Both the position numbers and the translations under genes were made by a program. Positions 11,659 through 22,425 of a stretch of 64,000 nt of DNA are shown here, piece after piece. The notes below the pieces were generated by a model that saw only the letters and a program-made list of their open reading frames with translations, did not search any database and was not told where the DNA came from. Source of the stretch: Phytophthora sp. 'mugwort' (taxonomy: Eukaryota; Oomycota; Peronosporomycetes; Peronosporales; Peronosporaceae); NCBI GenBank assembly GCA_033558025.1, contig JAUCEF010000013.1:5015001-5079000 (forward strand). The letters run 5' to 3'. Every line of letters starts with the position of its first letter. The stretch's first letter is position 1.

Positions 11659-12733
11659 ACGTAAGAACTACAAACTAGGAATCAGGTCAAGTGTAGAGAA
11701 CCTTCATTGCGATAGCTCGAGCGCACAGCGCATCGAACTCGGTCACTTGGGTTTTCCAAACGTTGTCATCACTTTCCAGGACACTCCTCCCGCGGCTGCG
11801 ATGCCAAGTGCCGCTGTACTGAGTTCTCATTACGTTATTTCGTCTCATTGTTGCTCAGCAAAATTGCGATACCTTCTGCAATGGTTATCGTCACGAGACA
11901 TCAACCCGCGAACTCAACCAAGCACAGCTCGTCCACACACGCCAAGCGGCAGGACAAACAAGCCCAGGAACATCTTGCGGGGGTCTTAAAAGCGGCCTGA
12001 TGTTTTGCATCACTGCGAGAAGAAGCGCAGAGCTACACAAGTACTACCCAAGCACAAGACACGCAGGTAGGTGTCAGGAAGCCACAGCAGCTTCGTCACA
12101 GCAGGAGTCAATATTAGAGCGAAAGTGGATCACAACTAAACTGCCACGGACCCATCGCGCACATGTAGCAAAGCCTAGCAGAACCTTAGGACCCCCACAC
12201 AACAAGTTGCACGATTCATCGCTCTTCAAGCTAAGGAGAACGAACGTCAAGGGCAGGCGATGATCGCCTGACCCTCGAGCGTTCTCCCCCCCATTAGCTG
12301 CAGTAATTAAACCTCTCGAGCATGTTTTCTATCATCGAGATGGCACGAGCCTTCCCTCAAATTTGGCTAAAACATCTTCACAATAGAGAAGAGCGGTGCT
12401 CAAGCCAAGCAGGCGAGCAACAGCAGCAACTTATTGAGCGTTAAGTCCATCCTTGGTCCACGCTACACATGGCACACACGCACACAGACAGATCGACGAC
12501 AGCCCGGCCTTCCTCCCCTCCTCTCCCTCCCCCTCATCGGCTCCAAACCGCAGCGAAGACACCAAGGCTTGTCGTCCACCAGCCAAAAGGAGTGTGCGGT
12601 CAAAATCTATAGGTTCATATCTATAGGCTCTTTTCTGTCTATTAGTATAGGAAGCCTGAAAATGATTGCGACCAGATCTACCGACGTCGAAGCTTCCTCC
12701 TCCTCTGGCAATTGCCGATTTGACAGCTCAACC
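11659..12733. other. Intergenic, no gene supported
   Basis: The stretch has open frames of 80-155 codons but none with a recognisable motif or plausible codon bias. It probably holds the 3' UTR of the CW gene and the promoter of the next cyclotransferase. From 12,662 the frame of the next gene is open from an earlier ATG, which would add 24 residues to that protein. Confidence 0.5.
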
Positions 12734-13189
12734 ATGGCGAAGCATGTGTTCGTTTACGGTACCCTGAAGCGCGGCCTCTACAACTTTGATGCATACCTGA
12801 AGCCCGCGATCGAGCTGGGCAAGGCGTCGTTCGTTGGCGCCGCGCGCACGTCGCATGCCGCTTTCCACATGGCGCTGGACAACAAAGGTTTCTACCCCTG
12901 CATGTTCCGCGTCGCTGCAAACGGCTACCAAGTATCCGGCGAGGTTTTTTGCGTCGACGGCGACACGTTAGCAGCACTGGATCGTCTCGAGAGAGTGGAT
13001 GAAGACTTGTACCACCGCGATGAAGTGGACGTAGAGCTGCTGGACGGAGAGCGCAAGGGCGAAACAATCCGGGTGGCCGTATATCTAACACCCGTGACGG
13101 ACGAACTGCTCAAACTCGAGCGCATTATCAACTACGAACCGGAGATGAACGCCGAATTTGCAGTCTGGTTCCGCGAGAATGAGCTGTAG
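12734..13189 (+). CDS. Gamma-glutamylcyclotransferase-like protein, paralogue 2
   Basis: This 151-aa protein belongs to the same AIG2/GGACT family as the gene at 9115-9618. It has VYGTLKRGLYNF, the catalytic-glutamate block VSGEVFCVDGDTLAALD, then DEVDVELLDGERKGE. I chose the ATG at 12,734 because ACCATGG is a good eukaryotic context and it places the YGTLK loop near residue 9, as in relatives. An upstream in-frame ATG at 12,662 is possible. It is the last host gene before the mobile block, and its closest relative is the gene at 9115. Substrate unknown. Confidence 0.85.
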   Translation: MAKHVFVYGTLKRGLYNFDAYLKPAIELGKASFVGAARTSHAAFHMALDNKGFYPCMFRVAANGYQVSGEVFCVDGDTLAALDRLERVDEDLYHRDEVDVELLDGERKGETIRVAVYLTPVTDELLKLERIINYEPEMNAEFAVWFRENEL

Positions 13190-13267
13190 CCCCTCGCAAG
13201 GTAGCTACAGAAGCAGACTGCAATTAGTCTGAGTTAAAAATTAGTCTATGCTTATAATTAGTCTATA

Positions 13268-14840
13268 CACTCCTGGCCAAAAGTATACGAACACCTTTAC
13301 TTTTGCAACTAAATTAGCTATTACCATATTGCATTGTCAGTTGAAGGCTCTGCTTTCTGTGTGGAATACGTTATGGAGCACCGGATATGTCTTAATGTTG
13401 CGGATTTAATCGTTTGAGGGGGAGCTCACATACAAAAATCTGTTTTGGCTGCCGGACAAAATATACGAACAGAATCACTGACTAGCATCTCATACAAATT
13501 CCTATATTAAGTGATAGGAAAATTTGGTGGTCAGCATTCCTCTGCATGGCCCGGCGCTCATTCCTCCAAGGTCAGCGCTCATTCCTCCAAGTGATAGGGA
13601 GGGGAAAAGCGCTCACAGACGGAGAAAAAGGAAGGACCCGAGGGCTCCACGACGGTGGTGTAGGAATTCGCGCAATCCAACGAAGACGTACCGCTCACCT
13701 GACGTCGTAATGTGAGCTCTTTGACGCTCGAAGAAGACCCGGCACGTTTGTAGGCTGGGGGGACCACAAGCGCTCACGGAGAAGACGCTGCGACGTCTGG
13801 TACGCACCGCAGCCAAGGGGGACCTATCCGCCACCCAGTTCAAGGACCAGCTGGGACTGACGTGCTCCGTACGCACGGTTCGGCGCTCCATCTCGGCAGT
13901 AGACTGGTAGTCTACTCCAAGATGGTAATACGTTGCAGCTATCAGCCGCCCACAAGGTTGCACGAGTAGCGTGGGCGAAGGCGATGATGTCCGGCCTGAC
14001 GACTGGGGGCAGCTCATATTCTCCGACGAGAAAAAGTAGAATCTAGACGGCCCAGACGGCATCCAACACTATTGCCAGCCTCCGCGCCACACGAACAGGC
14101 GGCAAATGGGCGGTGGCTCTGTGATGGTATGGGCCGGCGTTTGTGCTGCTGGGAAGACTGAGCTACCTGTTCTCGCGGGGAGGCAAGCTTCAGAACACTA
14201 CATATATGCATTGTCTGAATACTTGCTTCCCTTTGCCCATCTACAATATGGCGTGGGCTTCATCTTTAAACAGAACGACGCTGTGATCCACACATGGCGG
14301 GAGACCCAAGCTTTCTTTGAGGATCAGAGCGTGCAGGTAATGGATTGGCCGGCACGCTCTCCAGATTTAAATCCTATCGAAAATTGTAGGCCGTCATGTC
14401 CCAAATGTTTACCGCAATGGCGTACAGTACGACAATGTAGCCTCTCTCACCGCGGCGTTGTATAAGGCCTGGGACAACATCTCCACCGAGACCACGTCGA
14501 AGTTGATCGACTCCATGCCTCGCAGGTGCATCGAGGTAATCGAGAAGAAAGGAAACAAGACTCATTACTAATCGTACCACTCCTATAAACATCACCTAAT
14601 GTAGGAATTTGTATGGAATGCTACTGTTGTCAGTGATTCTGTTCGTAAATTTTGTTCGGCAGCCAAAACAATTTTTTGTATGTGAGCTCCCCCTTCGACG
14701 CTTAAATCCGCAACGTTAATACTTATCCGGTGCTACCTACCGTATTTCACACAACATATCAAAAGCAGCCCCTTCAACTCGCAATAATAGCTGAGTTAGA
14801 AGCAGAAGTATGGATGTTCGTATAGTTTTGGCCGGGCGTG
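13268..14840 (+). mobile_element. Tc1/mariner-type DNA transposon, inactive
   Basis: The element is bounded by long terminal inverted repeats, about 13,268-13,515 and 14,588-14,840. The outer ends read CACTCCTGGCCAAAAGTATA on the left and, reversed, a close match on the right. A second conserved block lies inside (TTTGGCTGCCGGACAAAAT). The left end is preceded by TA, the usual target; the matching right-hand TA is not obvious. Total length is about 1.57 kb, normal for the superfamily. TIRs of about 250 bp are long for Tc1/mariner. It lies between a host gene and the giant-virus/Fanzor block. Confidence 0.85.
13650..14570 (+). pseudogene. Tc1/mariner transposase, broken
   Basis: This is a transposase remnant split over frames. 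An N-terminal HTH-like part reads LRRLVRTAAKGDLSATQF around 13,790-13,860. The catalytic part lies around 14,106-14,400. The second catalytic aspartate is in FKQNDAVIHT and the third acidic region is WPARSPDLNPIEN, which is typical of Tc1/mariner DDE/D enzymes. Several frameshifts and stops between these blocks make it non-functional. It fills the interior of the TIR-bounded element. Confidence 0.8.
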
Positions 14841-15489
14841 TGTCAGACTAATTCATGTGCTTGAGCATTGACCCGATTCAAAATTAGTCTGAGCATAAAT
14901 ATTCAAAATTAGTCTGCAAGATGTTGGGCTTGTCTTGCTGAAGTGGTTTGGTTGCTGCCCGATCAATCCCATGACCTAAGTTGTAGTCCCCACGTGTGAT
15001 GATTATTCGGCACATGACTGAGGCGCAAGGCGCCAGAGATAGGCTTTTATTTCTGTCTTCGATTTGGGGGTGGATGAGTGTCGATACCAAATGAGCATGT
15101 GGTTTACCCTTTTATTTCCTCCTTCCCATTTCAACTTCCCATTATCTTTCTTTCGTATTTCTTTTGCTCAGTTTTCCTAATTCCATACAACTTTCGTACA
15201 TAACCCAAATTGAGAATTGTACATAGATCATCCAGAAATAGACTCCCCTTTTGGTATAACCGAGGAGCTCGCGTTGGCAGTCAGGACGTGGTAGCCAGTC
15301 ACAAAGGAAAAGTAAAGATGACAGACAATAATGCACAGCTCATTGCCGTCAGCCTGGGGCCGTATGACGCACCTGGGTCTTCTGTGATGACAGGTCGATC
15401 TTACCACGGTCAGGCGACCTTGAAGTTGCCCTGGCAGGCCGGCTAGTGGTGATCCCGAGCTGAGGAAACCACTACAGAAGTGATTGATC
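14841..15489. other. AT-rich intergenic stretch, no gene supported
   Basis: I find no recognisable coding region. Copies of the short sequence AATTAGTCTG flank the Tc1-like element on both sides (near 13,230-13,265 and 14,880-14,920), so this is probably the pre-insertion sequence. Part of it could be a degraded LTR, but I could not find paired ends. Confidence 0.4.
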
Positions 15490-15585
15490 GTTGGATGAGC
15501 TGCATTTGGCCGTACAAGCATTGAGTAGAAAAGAGAGGGCTTTCTACGACTGCCGATCGCTCTCATTCCTCGATACTTTCAAGCG

Positions 15586-17537
15586 TACCGCCGGCGCGAT
15601 GAAGCAGATCCAACTGGAGACATGGCACCTCGTCAACCTACACACGCTGCGGTGCCTAGAGAACGACCTGCCTCTTCCAGACTACGGCAACACTTTCTTC
15701 GACCACTGCTGCGCGGAGTCTCTTTCACGAACAAGACATACCTCATTGAAGAGAAGAACCTGTCGCCGTGGGCCTCGATTCAAACCTATCGAGTCGGTCG
15801 CGAGCACGCTGGGTTGGAAGAAATTCCAAGCATGACCGGATATTCTGAACTGATGAGTGTTATGAGGCAGACGATCGTGACCAATGCTGGCCATCATGAT
15901 TCGAGAACACCTTCGTAAGCGGTTGCGGACGTACTAGAGATCGCGTTTGGTGGAAGTGACACGGACAAACTGTCAAAAGGAAAAGAAGGCGAGGCAGGAT
16001 CGAGTGCTTGTGAACGCTTGTTACAACACTAAAGAGACAGAATTGCCGGAAGCGCTGCAGAGCAAGACGTTCTCACGCCGGACGGTGTTGAGTGGAGCGA
16101 GCGGTGGATCCCGTGGCCGAACCACATCAAAGAGAACGGCATGGCGTTCTACGTTCGACGGATCTGGGAGTTCCAGTATGTGGCGGAAGCGCGCATGGAG
16201 AAGGTCCCCAACGAGAAGGGAGTTCGCGCGTTCGCTCTCTTTCCGATACCTACGACGTTTGCCAGCGCCCATATTACGATCAACGGAACCACGCTTGCGG
16301 GTTTCTATTCACGCATCCCAGGCTACCAGTGGAATATGCCGGGAGTAAGTCTTTCCACCCCCTCTTTCAAGCGCAATCGGTGGACTGTCATGCGCCGAGC
16401 ATTCGACATGGTCGCTTTGAAACCAGACGACCGGAATGTCCGCTGACCAAGCCGAAGTTTGCTCGTCTGTCTGTGGAGGAAAAGAACGACCACGCCAGCC
16501 ACCTCTTCGCTAACCAGGTCACGACGACGGGTACGGTGCATCTATCTTGCTGACTCCACCGAAAATGAAGGACGAAAAGTTTAAAGAGCAATCTGAGCCC
16601 GCGCTAGTGCTCCCTCCCGGTTTCGTTCTGGACGTCGTGATAGGGCTCGATCCCGGCATGCGGTCGGTGTGTAGGGCGGTCCGAAAAGTCCTTCGACCGG
16701 AACAAGGAAAACGCCGAAGGAGACGACGGAGACGTTGTTATGGAGGCGGGAAACGAAAAAAGAAGAAGAACCGCCCTCGCGGATCATGCGACCCAAGACT
16801 CCTCGCCGCCGCAACGACAGGGATATCGTTCAGGTGACGACGCGCGAGTACCGCCACCTGGCCGGGTTCAACCGCTTTCGCGCGTGGAACGAAGGGCAGA
16901 AGCGGCTGCATCCAGAGTACAAGAAGATCATCGCAGATATGCCGTCATTTAAAACTGCGAGCGTCGACAAGTACCTGGAGCGGCTGGCGTACTTCTGGCA
17001 GCACGCTGCTCAACTTCTCTCGTACGCGACCGTTCCTCAATTGGAAGTTCTTCCAGAAGCGCATGGCGCGAGTGGCAGTGGACGAAATCGCCAGGCGGAT
17101 TGTTCCCAAGGCCAAGCTTTCGACGACATGCGTGGCGTTCGGTGACTGGAGCAGGCGTCAAGGTATCAAGGGTCACGCCCCTAGTCCGGTGAAAGAGCTG
17201 AATCAGGCGCTGCGGAAGCGCGCGATGGCGGTCTCCATGGACGAGTTCAGGACGAGCAAGCTCTGCTCGCAGTGCCACCAGACGCTTTCGCCGGTCGAGT
17301 ACCGCGTGGAACGTCAAGCTCACGAAGAGGAGAAAGCTCAAGGGCGTGGTGCTCCCGCGGAACCGAGCCGAGATGCAGTTTGAGAACAAGAGGTGCTACG
17401 GAGTGCTACGCTGCGGCCACGATGATTGCAATGCCAGCTACTGGGACCGCGACGTGAATGCGGCGATCAACATGCTGGAACTGCTCAAGAGCGAGGTACT
17501 GGGGCGCGGACGCATGAAAGAATTCAGAAAATCGTAA
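15586..17537 (+). pseudogene. Fanzor (TnpB-like RNA-guided nuclease), frameshifted copy 1
   Basis: Eukaryotic TnpB-family nucleases use an RNA from the element's right end to cut DNA. The RuvC-I motif IGLDPGMRSV is at about 16,640. VAFGDWS and DEFRTSKLCSQCH (RuvC-II/III region and first zinc cysteines) are at 17,130-17,280. The second zinc pair and last catalytic aspartate (CGHDDCNASYWDRDVNAAIN) end the protein. The frame breaks several times, for example between QTIVTNAGH and IREHLRKRLRTY near 15,895. Copy 2 shares the same breaks. Unannotated introns could explain some of them, but not obviously all. Confidence 0.8.
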
Positions 17538-17617
17538 ATTAAAAAAACGTGGAGATGAGAAAGTCTCCACCCAGCTTAGACTTGGATATTGCAGGAGAGA
17601 ACATTCTCAGTGAACCC
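17538..17617 (+). ncRNA. Putative Fanzor guide-RNA scaffold region, copy 1
   Basis: Directly after the Fanzor stop lie two short hairpins. The first is GTGGAGA/TCTCCAC at 17,549-17,570 and the second an imperfect stem at 17,571-17,585, followed by the element end. The same pair recurs in every element copy in this window, including copies with no nuclease gene. In TnpB/Fanzor systems the guide RNA comes from this 3' region with the guide just past the element end. Transcription is not shown here, so the RNA call is inference. Confidence 0.4.
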
Positions 17618-17642
17618 AGTAATATATTTTTTTTGTTTGACG

Positions 17643-17912
17643 TCACAGAGCTGCCTCGCACTCGGGCTCCTCTTGCCACGTGAGCTCTTTCATGCGAGTC
17701 TCGAGCTTGGCCAGATCGTCGTCGTAGGTTGCCAGGCGCGTCGACAGTCCGTTTAGGTGTGACACCGCGCTACAATCGCCCGCTGGTGTGCAGATCGGGG
17801 CAAGCGCCTCTGACAATGCGATGAAAACGTCAACGAAGCGCTCGCGTTCATCGAGGGTAGGAATGCCATCAACCACCTTGGTCAGCTCAAATCGCGAATG
17901 CGCAACATCCAT
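17643..17912 (-). CDS. Hypothetical 89-aa protein in giant-virus segment
   Basis: A short intact frame starts at an ATG at 17,912 (MDVAHSRFELTKVVDG) and ends just inside the Fanzor right border. I recognise no domain. It lies 90 bp downstream of the coiled-coil pseudogene on the same strand and could be that gene's detached C-terminal part or a separate small viral gene. Confidence 0.4.
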   Translation of the reverse strand: MDVAHSRFELTKVVDGIPTLDERERFVDVFIALSEALAPICTPAGDCSAVSHLNGLSTRLATYDDDLAKLETRMKELTWQEEPECEAAL

Positions 17913-18001
17913 GATCAGTTCAAAACCCTATCAACCGAAGAATAGAAGGAAAAATCAATGCGTTTTCATTCGTTTTGGTCGAAAACCGTCTGTTGTCTCA
18001 C

Positions 18002-18905
18002 TCACTTCCTCTTCCAGCTGCTTTTATTTGTCCGCCATGACTCATCGAGGATTTGACCGCAAGCCTTGCTGTATCGCTCCGTGTCTGCCATGGGTTTAAA
18101 GGCATCGATGGTATTCGTGGTCACGGTAGGCGATGGCCTGTACACATCCGTTATTTCGCGAAATGACCGCAACCTGAAGACATCGGCCTTCAGCCCAGAG
18201 CGAACTTCGAAGACCGCCTTCATCGGCCTCGCCCGCGCAAAATCCTTGGATATCGAGCGGGTGACCTCCGCTCCGTAGGTGTTCCGCGTAGCTTTGGTAT
18301 CCGATATGAACCCGCCGAACCCGTTGACAGCATCAGTGACCTTGGGTTTGTACTTGTACGCGAGGTTGAGGTGAAATGCAGCAGCCTCGCACAAAGCTTT
18401 TCGGTTGTCCTTGTTGTTCCTCTCCATTCGATTGAGGAAATCGGTTTTCTCTTCCTTCATTGCCTTTTCGTGCTTCTCCTCCAACGCCTTCACTGTCTTT
18501 TCGAGCTTCTCCTCCAACTCCTTCATTGCCTTTTCGTGCTTCTCCTCCAACTCCTTCACTGTCTTTTCGTGCTTCTCCTCCACCGCCTTCACTGTCTGTT
18601 CGTGCTTCTCTTCCAGATCTTTCTCACGGCGTTCTGAATCTGCGAGAGAGATGCACCTCTGCAAAACACGGTTGAGTCGATTATTCTTCCTCTTCAGACG
18701 GTCAACCTCGTCTTCCAGCTTCTTCGTCTCCTTCGCGTGGCTTGCTTGTTCAACTGCTGTCTCCTTCGCGCGGAGTGCTTGTTCAACTGCTATTGCCTTG
18801 TCCACACGACCGTCTCGCGTAAGCCATCACGCGTGTTGTGAAGAGCATGGCACCCTCTTCATCGCGGAGGCGCTTGTCGTGGGCGGGAGCGGCGGACGGA
18901 TTCAT
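18002..18905 (-). pseudogene. Giant-virus coiled-coil protein with E-E-K-H repeats, one frameshift
   Basis: The protein starts at 18,905 (MNPSAAPAHDKRLRDEEG). The frame shifts near 18,810, then runs open for about 265 codons. It has a long coiled coil with a six- to seven-fold repeat of about 12 residues of the type ELEEKHEKAMK, and a C-terminal region of about 130 residues (AAAFHLNLAYKYKPKV onward). The repeats are also visible at DNA level at about 18,450-18,620. I do not recognise the family. Its GC-rich composition matches the other viral remnants around it. Confidence 0.5.
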
Positions 18906-19019
18906 AGCAGAAAATGCTGTGCTGAATTTGCTGCTTTTGTTTGTTTCGCGCGCAAAATATTTCCAGTTCTTTTTTTGCAGCGGAAAAAAAAGAGATGGAC
19001 CACACAAACTTATGATGCG

Positions 19020-19235
19020 CTGCAGCTTGGTCGACACCATGTGATCCAACTGCCGCAGCAGTGGCTCATCGATGCAAGTCCATGAACATCCCGCGCGGGG
19101 TCTCGCAGACTATCTTCGATGTGTCGGAGGTCTTACTCTTGATGAGGATGCAGATGTCAACGTAGTCGGCTCGGTCAAGTTCTTTGATTGCCGTTGTTAT
19201 TTTTTTTCTTTATCGTCTTGATGTCCTCCATGTCC
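19020..19235 (-). pseudogene. Viral gene fragment cut by a transposon
   Basis: Reading the minus strand gives a short coding remnant (YVDICILIKSKTSDTSKIV, then PRGMFMDLH, then a shifted IDEPLLRQLDHMV). It ends abruptly at the left edge of the small Fanzor-derived element at 19,242. No family recognised. It may be the downstream end of a gene whose upstream part has been lost. Confidence 0.35.
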
Positions 19236-19241
19236 TATTGC

Positions 19242-19691
19242 GGAGCTCACTGAAAATGTCCACCCTGTTTCAGAATATATACCGTTTCCGTATGCATACA
19301 TCTCCGAGCAATGGGCCTATTTCTTACCCTATATCGCTCAAACGTGGCCGTTTTGTATCTCGTGCCAGCAGTCTGAATTCGGGAAGCGTGCGCTCATTGG
19401 GTGACCATTTGCTGCACTTGGCCATATAAGCACTGGGAGGGCTTTCTACGGCCGGTTGCTCAACAAGACGTGCTACGGACTGCTACGCTGCGGCCGCGAT
19501 GAGTGCAATGCCACCTACTGGGACCGCGACGTGAATGCATCGATTAAAATACTGCTCTAGAGCGAGGTGCTGGGGCGCGGACGCATGGAAGAATTCAGAA
19601 GATCGTAGATTAAAAAAAAAACGTGGAGATGAGAAAGTCTCCACCCAGGTTAGACCTGGATATTGCAGGAGAGGACATTCTCAGTGACCCC
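19242..19691 (+). mobile_element. Non-autonomous Fanzor-derived element A (450 bp)
   Basis: The left end GGAGCTCACTGAAAATGTCC and right end GGACATTCTCAGTGACCCC form imperfect terminal inverted repeats. Inside, 5' sequence matching 52,766-52,990 is joined directly to the last 65 or so Fanzor codons (CYGLLRCG, CNATYWDRDVNAS) and the 3' hairpins GTGGAGATGAGAAAGTCTCCAC and CCAGGTTAGACCTGG. The nuclease gene is otherwise deleted. This structure fits mobilisation in trans by a full-length relative. Confidence 0.75.
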
Positions 19692-19721
19692 AATAATACG
19701 AGTGTTTTTCTGCCTCGGACA

Positions 19722-21969
19722 TCATAACTTGGTAAACCGGAGATCGGTGTGGACGTACCCGTCCATGACGGACACAACTTTGGCCTCGTGGGTGAGCTTT
19801 TCTGTAAGCAGATCCATTTGCGATATGATCTCCTTGCAGACCAGCACGCGCGGGCCCTGTTGCGTGAAGGACGCCACCCTGTGACTGGAAGCGCAGCCGG
19901 CTGGCGACACTGCTGTTCACGGCGACGGACACTCCGTCCAGCGTGCGAAACGAGTTGAGTGCTTCGTGCCAGACCAGCGTGTTGCGCTTGTATCCTTCGT
20001 AAATGCAGCGCTTTATCCGGATGACGGCTTCGACGAGCTCAATTCGACTGGTGTCGGACAAGCTGCGCTTCATCGTCTGGTACAAGTCATCGCGTTCGGA
20101 GGTGTTGCGGACAGGATTGATCTTCAGTTGTTCGAGCATCTGCCAGTATACTTCGTCGACGAACTCGGTGGCTTTGCAGAGGCCGTGGTAGCCCAGCCCC
20201 TTGGTGTCGCACCAATCTGCGAGCGCGCGTGTGCCGAGCTGAGTGGCCTTCTCACTGAAGTACTCGTAGACCAGCAGCAGCTCTAGCATCTTGCAGCCCA
20301 GCAGCAGCTGCGCCTTGAGGCGGTTGAAGGCGCCCATGTCGCATTTGCCGCGCTGCTGCCGCTTATCGCTTCGATCGAGCTCGTGCATCAGCCGCCCGGT
20401 GTTGAACTGGGCAAAGCCCGTTACTTTGTACGACTGAATGATGTCGGTGTGGCCTACGCTCAGCAGACACGCAAGCGCAACGAGTTCTTTCAGTGGTGCC
20501 CCGAATACCAGCTCGCCGAGGATCATCTTCACGGACTCGATGCCGAGCTTGTGGAACTTGTTCATCATGCGCCCCAGCTCGGTCGCCCGCCCCATGTCGT
20601 CGATGGAGCCTAGCACGAACAGCCTCTCTAGCGAGTAGCGTACGTTGTCGTCTGGCGGGGGCGTGGGCATCTCCCAGATGGGCAGTCGGTCCAGCGAGGA
20701 TACGTTCGTGCTGACGATGATCGCGAGAAGGTGGGTGGTGAACTCCTCGGTCTTGATCTTGGGCGCGTCGTCGGCGAGCAGTCTCTCCTCGGTCGCCTCT
20801 GTGTAGAGCGGGAAGAACACGCCCGGGTGTTTTCGCCCCACTCGCCCCTTGCGCTGCGTGGACATGCCTCGCGCAGTCGGCTTCGTGACCATGAGATGAA
20901 GGCCGTGGCGCGCGTTGAACTCGTTGGAGTATTGCATCGCTGTGTCGATGCAATACCGCAATGTGGGCAGCGTCAGTCCCGTTTCGGCCACGTTCGTAGA
21001 CACGATCACGCGGCGGAACGCCAGCTCGGTGGTGCTACCCGGCACAAGCAGCTTGGACTGATCGGTCTCCAGTACAAGCTGCATTGCAGGCGAGACGTTG
21101 CGCACGTCCTCCGCTGTGATGGCGATGGGCAAGATTTTCTTGGCGGCCTGATCGTTCACGTGCTGTAGCGCCGCCACCATGCGCGCGATGTACGCCGAAG
21201 AGGACATGAACACGATTACGTCCTGCGCCCCCGGCGATGGCGGTTTCTTCTCCTCGTACCGGTCGATGTCGACGATGATCCCGCAGGTCTTGGCGTAGAT
21301 GTTGCCCATGTCCACGGGCGGCTTGACCACCTCAATGGGCTTGGACTGACCGATCACCTCGAACACCGTGCGCGTTTTAAAGTACTTGTAGAACTGCGCC
21401 ACGTTGGGTGTGGCGCTCATGACGATGAAGAACGAAGCGCCGTTGCCCAGTGGACTGAACGAGCCGCTTCATGAGCATGAGGATCAGGTCGACGTCGAGC
21501 GCGCGGTCGTGGGCCTCGTCGACGATCACGAACTTGTACCGCCTGCAGAACTGGTCCTCGGGCATGTTCTTGAGGAACTGCAGCAGGATGCCGGTCGTGC
21601 AGAAGAGGATCCCCTTCTCCGTCGGCTTCTTCGCGAACTCCATAGTCTGAAACCCGAGGTTGCGGTACAGCTCAATTGACAGGCCGTTATCATTCGGCTG
21701 CTGATATTCCGGGATGGTAGCGATGTCTTTCGGGATCTCTGTGGCGGTGAGTTGCGCGGCTGGGTGATGACGATGTTCGAGCGGTAGCGGTTGAAGAAGC
21801 GCAAGTACAGGTTAGGGGCGATGCTGGTGCCCGAACCCGTCTTGCTCAGCAGCACTACCACTCGGTCGCTCATGTCCGTCGCGGCGCGGTTGTCGATGCG
21901 CTCATCGAACCACGACATGATGTAGTCGATGGGCACCATACCGTCCAGTCTCGCCTGGTCCTCGCCCAT
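19722..21969 (-). pseudogene. Viral DExH-box helicase (NPH-II-like), frameshifted
   Basis: This superfamily 2 DExH helicase of about 750 aa resembles the poxvirus/asfarvirus RNA helicases in overall plan. The minus-strand order is MGEDQARLDGMVPIDYIMSW, a degenerate Walker A (LLSKTGSGTSIAP), NIVITQPR, then VIVDEAHDRALDVDL, MSATPN, STNVAETGLTLPT and QRKGRVGRKHPG. The frame shifts at about 21,730, 21,460 and 19,890, and the true C-terminus (CKEIISQMDLLTEKLTHEA) lies in another frame. Walker A has lost its GKS/T lysine. These changes make it non-functional. Codon use and GC match the other viral remnants rather than the Polinton. Confidence 0.8.
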
Positions 21970-21998
21970 GCGGGCGACGAGCGAACCCTTGTTCAGTA

Positions 21999-22003
<5 letters not shown>

Positions 22004-22029
<26 letters not shown>

Positions 22030-22030
22030 T
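22004..22030. repeat. (TA)n microsatellite
   Basis: A run of alternating TA of about 26 bp lies just upstream of the helicase start, between it and the Fanzor-derived element B. Confidence 0.9.
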
Positions 22031-22065
22031 TCTTGCATGTTCGACGCCTATATGTTATTATTATT

Positions 22066-22425
22066 GGGGTCACTGAGAATGTCATATCCTGCAAGATCCG
22101 AAGCCTTTCTCATCTCCACGGTTTTTCAATCTACAATCTTCTGAATTCTTCCATGCGTCCGCGACCCCAGTACCTCGCTCTTGAGCAGTTCATATTGATG
22201 GCTGCGTTCACGTCGCAGTCCCAGTAACTGGCATTACAATCATCGTGACCGCAGTGTAGCACTCCGTAGCACGTCTTGTTCTCAAACTGCACCTCCGCTC
22301 GGTTCCGTGAGAACGAGCAACTTCCATTCCACCAATGCTTGTATGGCCAAGTGCAGCAAATGCTCACCCAATGAGCGCGCACTTTCCCTCTTCAGACTGC
22401 TGATATGAGATACAAAACAGCCACT
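22066..22425 (-). mobile_element. Non-autonomous Fanzor-derived element B (truncated)
   Basis: The right end, in reverse, is GGGGTCACTGAGAATGTC at 22,066. It is followed by the 3' hairpin region (degraded) and the last 60 or so Fanzor codons on the minus strand (YGVLHCGHDDCNASYWDCDV), then 5'-type sequence (GCACTTGGCCATACAAGCATT in reverse). It stops at about 22,425 without a left TIR. The insertion has replaced the C-terminus of the pp62-like gene, whose frame runs on into the element. Confidence 0.7.

Larger units (their letters stand above)
15490..17617 (+). mobile_element. Fanzor element, copy 1 (5'-truncated, internally deleted)
   Basis: Nearly identical by eye to 53,420-55,455 from about 15,586 onward. 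The left end seen in copy 2 is missing. Homology starts weakly at about 15,493, and the segment matching 53,035-53,415 (the N-terminal coding part) is deleted between CCTCGAT and AAGCGTACC. The right end is retained: two small hairpins, then AACATTCTCAGTGAACCC at 17,600-17,617. Together with copy 2 it brackets the giant-virus segment in direct orientation. Confidence 0.8.

Noticed and set aside
11659..12300. Additional gene after the CW-domain gene
   Set aside because: Open frames here lack motifs, and their Gln/Ser/Thr-rich composition looks like UTR or spacer.
14841..15489. Solo LTR or retrotransposon fragment
   Set aside because: I found no paired ends, primer-binding site or coding motif.
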